Positions 57,741 through 64,000 of a stretch of DNA of 64,000 nucleotides are shown piece after piece. Each line of letters begins with the position of its first letter. Positions within the stretch are counted from its first letter, which is position 1. The stretch covers positions 654,431,717-654,495,716 of the forward strand of contig NC_090446.1 in NCBI RefSeq assembly GCF_031143425.1. Direction: 5' to 3'. The position numbers and the translations under genes are program-made. Source of the DNA: Pleurodeles waltl (lineage: Eukaryota > Chordata > Amphibia > Caudata > Salamandridae). Under the pieces are notes generated by a model. It was not told where the DNA came from, searched no databases, and saw nothing but the letters and a program-made list of their open reading frames with translations.

Positions 57741-58240
57741 TGGCCCTAATTGCACACTGTGCCACTGAGCATCTTTTTGTTTTGTGCTCTGGTGGCGCAT
57801 TGTGCCAGCCCATATTTACTAGGCCACACAAAGCCACCTTGTGTGGCTTTTCACGGCCTTGTAAATATGGACTCCTTTCACACATAACACTGAGTGAAAG
57901 GGGCGTTCCATTGGTGTTGCTTTTGGGTGTTCACACACAACAGCCATGGAACCCGAAGGAATCTGATGCATTCCCAGATTTACATGTCTGTGAATGCATC
58001 AGATTCCTATGCCACCTGAGGGGTGTCGTAAGAGTGACGCAACAGGGACAAAAATATTTATTTATCCCTGTTGTTTCCTCTCCCTATGTCAGAAAGAGAA
58101 AAACACATCTTGTGATTGTTTTTATGCAGGAAGGTGTCCCTTCCTGCACAAAAACAATCATGCCCATTATCAAGGCACCCTTGCACAATAGTGCAAGGGT
58201 GCCTGCGTTGGCGCATGGCACCAATTTGTGTGCCATCACA
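57741..58240. mobile_element. Hairpin-chain MITE-like segment in the LINE
   Basis: Starts near TGGCCCTAATTGCACACTG and contains consecutive palindromes: GAATCTGATGCATT.../...AATGCATCAGATTC (57959-58007), TGATTGTTTTTATGCAGGAA/TTCCTGCACAAAAACAATCA (58114-58162) and AAGGCACCCTTGCAC/GTGCAAGGGTGCCT (58170-58205). Terminal repeats were not matched. Confidence 0.5.
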
Positions 58241-59567
58241 GGGGGAGAGGACAGAAATGTGCCTTATCTTGTAGATATGCCACATTTCCGCCCTTTCCCG
58301 GAGGTGCAGGGCAGCCCTCTGCCACAGGCCTTGAAAATGAGACTCCAAATCTCTGGAGCAGGTGTTGCGGCATTCATTGACCCCCCATGGCCACCCTCCC
58401 TGTTTGGAAGGACGGGACCTGCGATGGGACACCTGGCTCTTGGACCAAGCCCACTACTGCATGGAGTGAAAGGGACCTGGTGAAGATAGCAGAGGACACA
58501 GCAAAAAGACAAAAACAAATCTCTAGCGCAACAGCACTGACCCGCGCAGACTGAACAACCATACTTACCAAGGCAGGGACTGCTTTGACAGAGCCTCTTC
58601 CACTTTCATTGCTTCCCAAGAGCCTGGACACTCGCCCCAAAAACACCTTGAGGAGCAGTTGGTGCAGCCGTGAAGCTGGCTCTCAAGGTAGGAAGAGGAA
58701 AGTAGGTATATACAAAGAACTGAGACACAGCTGGGGCTCCCCCTGAGGTATTGATCCTGCCCCTCTGAGATGGGGATAAGGTGTCATGTCCTGATTATTT
58801 CACGTGGGTGCTGCAATTAATTTTGCTTGTGGCACTCCAGTATTAGTGGCTTGATTATCGGCTGTATCTCCATGGCATCCTCACTACAGGGCCCAAGACT
58901 TTGGTCATCCTCCTCCACTACTCCGACACCCACTCAACATCTCGAAGCCCTCCATGCGCTCCTGTTTATGGAGGCTGTGACTGGTAAACAACATAAAACT
59001 GAGAAAGATGCAGATTTGTCACCAGACTCTGCCCTGGATGTCATCTTGAGGGAGCTTAGAACACACAAGACCATTTGCTATGGTACCTGGATTCAATGAT
59101 AATATTGATAACCCACAACACAAAAAGTCAAAGTTTCATGATCACGGCCAATGGGAAGGTTATCTAGATGAGGCCTTGCCAACTGAGATGTATATAGGTC
59201 ATGCCGTGGCCATACAGATACCCTTCCCATGAAAAGGCAGGAGGGCGCACTGGGTACCCCATTAGATAAATGTCAATGGATGGAGGAAGTCACTAAGCAG
59301 TGGGCTGGAGGTCCCAAGCCTTGCCTCCTCTGCAAGGAACCCCAATCGAGGGATATGTCCTGGTCCCCTCTGAAGCCTTCTGCCCCTGCGGACACAGCAC
59401 CCCACTCATGAGCCAGTGCTGAGACAGGTCGATATGCCATCCCACTCACTATCCTATACACTGATCACAAACCACATACATACGGTCACCGACATGTTCT
59501 CCTCCTTCAGACACTACCCATATTAAGGAAACTGATACATGGTGGCCATACTAACCATCCCCACACA

Positions 59568-62500
59568 ATGCATACTCAGGAAATCAGAGTTACTGCACCC
59601 CAGCACCACAACACACCCTGCCAGCCTGACCACAGTTACCTTCTCCTTTTTGGCTGGCAGATCACTCCCAAGCCTGCACCAAGTACCCTCTTCTCCCCTT
59701 ATCCTTCCTTTCCTTTAGGCCCAAGGCTCACTTATCCCTTGAACATCATAACCGATCCTGTCCATAGGGGTCCATGGCCCAGATGCATTAACTCATGGTT
59801 GGATTTGGGTGCACTTCGCTCACCCCTGACCAGTTGGCGACTAAATGTTTCTTACTACAAGACAACTGCAGACAGATTATGGTTGCGCTCCTATCTACGC
59901 ACCTTCCAGACCTCAATGACGGGTCAATCTCACCGGCATCCTGTGGGTGGCCGTAAAGGCCCTGGTAAGGGGGGGATTTAAGACCTGACACCTCCCAATA
60001 GAAATCTGAAGCCTCGCATAAACAGATCCACCTTGAATCCATCCCTCACCTCCCTCACAACCAAACATTCTTCATCCCAATTGCAGTTCATATTGCTGGC
60101 CCAGTTGCAAGCCAAATACGAATACAACTCACTGTATATTTCCAAGATGGAAACAGCATTGTTTCACCTTAAGCAGAGACATCATGAGCATGGAGAAATG
60201 GCAGGCTGACCTTTAGCACTGAAATTGTGACAGGAAGACTCCTCTTGCACCATATCGGCCATCCAGCAGAATGATGGACAACTTCTCCCCACCAGCTTGA
60301 CATCCTAGAGCCATTCAATCTTACTATGAAGGACTTTACACCCCAGACACCACATGCACCCCTGATGACCTTATGGCCTTCCTGCTTTCCAATGTGACAC
60401 CGCGCCTTTCGGCATGCCAGAGACAGGCCCTAAATGCTGACATTACCCCAAGAGAAAATCCTTGAGGCAACTGATGATTTACCCTATGGGAAAACCCAAG
60501 GACTGGATAGATATCTGTCTGAATATTGTCCAGCTGCTGTCCGATCGCTTTGATGAACTTTGAAACAAACGTATTAGCTAAATTACTTGCTAACAGACTT
60601 AAATGGGCCATCCTAACCATCATGCACAAGGACCAAGTTGAGTTTGTCCCTCACCGCATGTCTGCATCCCACCTCCGTGTTCTGACACACATCCTCTGGA
60701 GAGTTCCACATGATACAGATAAAAGGTTAGTGGTATCTATTGTTCCCGAAAAAGCTTTTTTCATGTACTGCCACAGTGTGGGATGGGCCCGTTATTTCTG
60801 ACTTGGATAAAGAGGCTGTACTTTCATTCAACAGTAATAGTCACCTGCAACTGCCATCCTCCCCCCCTTCAAAATCGACACAGTTACCAGACAGGGATGC
60901 TCCTTGTCCCCTCTCCTATTTAATCTGGCCCTGGAACTCCACACAATCTAAATCTGCAACTCCCCTGACATTAAAGGCATCCTCCTCCCAAGTTGTGAAC
61001 ACAAGCTCACACTACATGTGTACGATATCCTAATCTCCCTCATCCGTCCTGCTACTTCATTGAGAGCCCTCATTACTCAGATATCTGACTTCTCCTCCCT
61101 ATCTAGGTATAAAATAAATTGAGATAAAAGCAAAGCCCTTCCACTCACAGACAACACATCTCTGAATATAATTACAGGCCTGCCTTTTAAATGTAGCCCC
61201 TCCGACGTGAGATACCTACGAATTGAAGTCACCTGTGGCTGCAGACACATGGTGGCATGCAACCTTAACCCCCTACACATGAACTTCAAGGCCGACATTA
61301 ACTACTTCTCACAACTGAACATCTTCCTATGAGGCAATACGCAGATTCTTCAATTAAATGCGATGCCTAGATTGCAATATTTATTTACCAAGCTTCCGCT
61401 CTGCACCTCTGATTGCCTAATGGTTGCCCTTGAGAAAACCCTAAAAAATGTCCTGTCGGGGGTTGGGGATTGGCAGAATATTCAACTCTAACTGAAGAAT
61501 CTCTATGCCAACACAGAACAGGGTGGTATGTGGCTGCCAAACATCAATTTCTATTGGTATTGGTTGGACTCCTAATTGGAGCCCCTCAAATATGCCATAC
61601 ACACCACATTAGACACGTTCAGTTGAGTATAATTGGAATCAACCTTCGCCAGCTGTACCAAAGGCATTAAAATGCTGCACGCTGTAGAGACGTCCAAAAT
61701 GATTAGGTCACTTCCTGTTTAGGCCACCACAGTCCATACATGGCACACAGCTCGTAAGCTACTTGGGATGCTCCCCACCATGTATGCACAAGACCCTCTG
61801 TGGTGCAATGCCTTACTGTTGGTAGAGGGGACGGAACCCAACTGGACACCATACAAATCTAAAGGTATTAACCAACTATCTGACCTAATTAAGGATGGAG
61901 ACTACAAATCTTTGTGGAAGCTGAAGAACAACATGCCCTACACAAGAGTAACTTTTAGATCAGCATTGTATTTGCTTCATCTTTGGTCCTTCCCTGCTAG
62001 ACCTGCCCTCCTCCTCCTCATTGATGGACTGCCTGCAGAAATGTGGCACTTTTAAAGGTACAATGTCTGGGGTGTACCAGATTTTGGTGGAAAGACTGTA
62101 CTCTAATCCATTGTCCAGCTCCCGGTAGGACTGGTGGTCGGACAGGCTACAGGTCACTTAATTGGAGGACGACTGGGATGAGCTCTAGGCTATCCATTAT
62201 AAGCATCTCAGTTACTTTAAGGTACCTCACTGATGGCACTGTTTGTCTCTAGGACTCTGTAGATCTTCCTTACTCTCCTCTGTAGTGTGTTGGAGATGTG
62301 GAGGGAGAAATTGTTCATCTGCTTTGGGACTGCTCGCTGTATTGACCTGTTGGTTTTCCGTCACGAGTACAATCAGATGAACAATACCCCTCAAAGGGTT
62401 GTTGAAACTACAAACCACTTCCCTTCATGACTTTTCACAGTGCCCAGCCATTACAAACCAACAGTCCAGATGGCTAGCCAAGGCACTGGGATCCACCAAG

Positions 62501-62662
62501 ATCTGCAACCTGGGACTTGGCAAATTGCCTGCATGTCCAACACTTAAACAGTGGCCACAAGAACTGTATAAGGTGGCTGCTTTTGAAAGGATTATCACTA
62601 GGCTCTCTAATTACTATGACAAATTTCTGGAGACATGGAGAGACTTTCTCGTAGACTCATGA
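59568..62662 (+). pseudogene. L1-clade ORF2 (endonuclease-reverse transcriptase) remnant
   Basis: Across frames: an end-of-endonuclease-like stretch (SPLTSWRLNVSY, about 59817-59862); reverse transcriptase motifs FETNVLAKLLANRLKWAI with HKDQVEFVPHR (60551-60660), RQGCSLSPLLFNLALE (about 60890-60940) and the catalytic box reduced from the expected YADD to VYDIL at about 61020, where two residues are missing; then thumb and C-terminal pieces to AAFERIITRLSNYYDKFLETW and a stop at 62660. The pattern is L1/Tx1 clade, distinct from the L2/CR1-like LINE at 23.3-28.2 kb. Non-functional. Confidence 0.75.
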
Positions 62663-63056
62663 CTCACATCCTTTCCAAATCCCGGCCTTCCTCTCCCTGT
62701 TTCCCATACCCTCACACTCACTGGACAACCCATAGATTTATGCCTGGCTCATCTTCTGCCTCTCGGTAATTCGATCCCTGAGGGGTACGTTGAGAGTCTC
62801 CACGTGGAGACGGTGACTAGACTCCCAAGCTCATTTTTAGGGAAAGGTTTTGAAAAAAACCTGGAGGCACTAGGCTGGGACTGTAAGCCAGTGACTGAGT
62901 CTTGACTCAGGAAAGCTGAATCATCTTCAACAACCGGTGCATCATCTACGTGTCCAGCAGAAACAAAACCCCTAGTGCACCTTTCAGAGAAGCTAGCCAT
63001 CTTGAGGGACAGGGCCACACCAAGAGCACAGACTTTGACAAAATTTAAATAAAGAA

Positions 63057-64000
63057 ATGTACAAAAAGGAAACCAGAAAAGTACTTCCTTATTTCCTAAC
63101 TGTTAGCACTGTATAAGTGCACACACATACATATAATGTTATAACACGTGATCGTTTCAAAGCGGGGAATATTGAATGGGAAAGGAGATTGACATATTCC
63201 ATCAGCCAGTTAGCCAGTGGAAGGAATTTCTCTGAGGAGATGCCAAAGATTGATTAGGCATTTACATCAATCTTTTCTTTACTTCAAAATATTATTTTGT
63301 CAGCAAACGGTCTAGGAATTAGGTGGATCTAAACCTGCAATCAGACATTTTCCATCCTTTTTCTGTATGTGCACTTCATTGACACTCTTTAAACGACTAC
63401 TTGTTTACTGAATTACTTTATCTATGTTGTGTGGGACAGTGTATGAGTGTCCCAATGTTTGTTGACTGCATCTTAGGTTTAGTGTGTTGCTTAATGGATA
63501 TTGGCACTTGGCTTACCTTGGCATCTTTTAGCAATCTACTATTCCTAAACATCTGTTGAGCCCTGATTTATACATCTGAAACTCTCTTTTGCACTCTTTC
63601 CTCTTCCTGGACGCTGTTTTTCTTTCCCGTATCCTTCCTCCTCAATAGGCACACACATAATGTTATTGCTTATTGTTAACTTCCCTATTGGCACAGCTCA
63701 TGCCATTCATTAGGCTCTTTCGACTCTCCATCACTCTTCCTTCTTTCCACTTTCCTGTTATATCTAAAACTTGTAAGTGACTTTCCCATAGCATAAAGTG
63801 CTATTCAAGCAATCAACTTACCACCTCATGTTGGCTGTGTGTATGGGTAAATGATTGCTAGATGGCTTATGTGTATGGGTGCTTGTAGGTCTGTAGGCAT
63901 GGGTGAATGTTTATCTGCTTATCTATGACCAGAGATATCCCTAGGTGTTTTTGCTCGTCTGCATGTTTGCATGGATGTTTTATCCATGTCAATGAATGTG
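63057..64000. other. No gene seen
   Basis: A/T-rich sequence with no open frame of note and no recognised element. TGTGTATGGGT-type phrases recur at 63838-63905. Confidence 0.5.

Larger units (their letters stand above)
57105..63056 (+). mobile_element. Degenerate L1-clade LINE
   Basis: An AAGATGGCAGC phrase at 57309, common in LINE 5' regions, is followed by heavily broken coding sequence and an ORF2 remnant on the plus strand. The 3' end is placed at AATAAAG (63047-63053). Many stops and frameshifts show it is old. A hairpin-rich MITE-like segment is embedded at 57741-58240. The 5' limit is uncertain. Confidence 0.6.

Noticed and set aside
1..64000. CRISPR array, bacterial operon or prophage content
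   Set aside because: Spliced transposon genes, LINEs, SINEs, LTRs and MITEs show a vertebrate genome; no short regularly spaced direct repeats of CRISPR type were seen.

Overview
The window has no recognisable host gene. It is a nested pile of transposable elements of the kind found in a giant salamander genome, most likely a newt such as Pleurodeles. Three signs point there: several large PIF/Harbinger DNA transposons with introns; an endogenous-retrovirus gag and LTRs beginning TGTTAGAAATGG, which I associate with salamanders; and a tandem array of about 322-bp units carrying a hammerhead ribozyme and an octamer motif, which matches what is known of newt satellite 2. Species assignment is inference. 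Nearly every reading frame is broken, so most coding entries are pseudogenes.

Layout. 1-3976: Harbinger-derived sequence with a Myb/SANT-protein exon on the minus strand and the last exon of a second, different Myb-type gene on the plus strand. 3980-4135: a 156-bp MITE. 4326-13688: Harbinger element H1 (transposase plus, two Myb/SANT genes minus). At 5025-6375 it carries an inserted array of four hammerhead units flanked by a 12-bp target-site duplication. 13689-32124: remains of an endogenous retrovirus on the minus strand. Its gag is split into five pieces by a SINE, a MITE, Harbinger element H2 (17544-31086) and a second MITE. H2 is the same family as H1 in opposite orientation and is itself interrupted by an L2/CR1-like LINE (23313-28183, with its own MITE at 26524-27435) and by a hairpin-rich MITE (30137-30742). 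32125-37600: mostly unassigned sequence with a SINE and one MITE. 37604-54057: a 16.4-kb element HX of a second Harbinger family, with transposase, a three-exon plus-strand gene and a two-exon minus-strand Myb gene, interrupted by a complete 2.07-kb solo LTR with a 5-bp duplication. 55530-57093: a cluster of MITE ends. About 57105-63056: a degenerate L1-clade LINE. The remainder is unassigned.

How the genes work together. Harbinger transposons need a DDE nuclease (HARBI1-like) and a separate Myb/SANT DNA-binding protein that imports the nuclease and recruits it to the ends. H1 and H2 each carry one transposase and two different Myb/SANT genes, and HX also appears to have two accessory DNA-binding genes. 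The MITEs share terminal sequences and 3-bp duplications (TAA, TTA, ATA) with these large elements, so the large elements are the probable source of the activity that moved them. H1 and H2 act as empty-site controls for each other: the hammerhead array, the LINE and one MITE are each present in one copy and absent at the matching site of the other.
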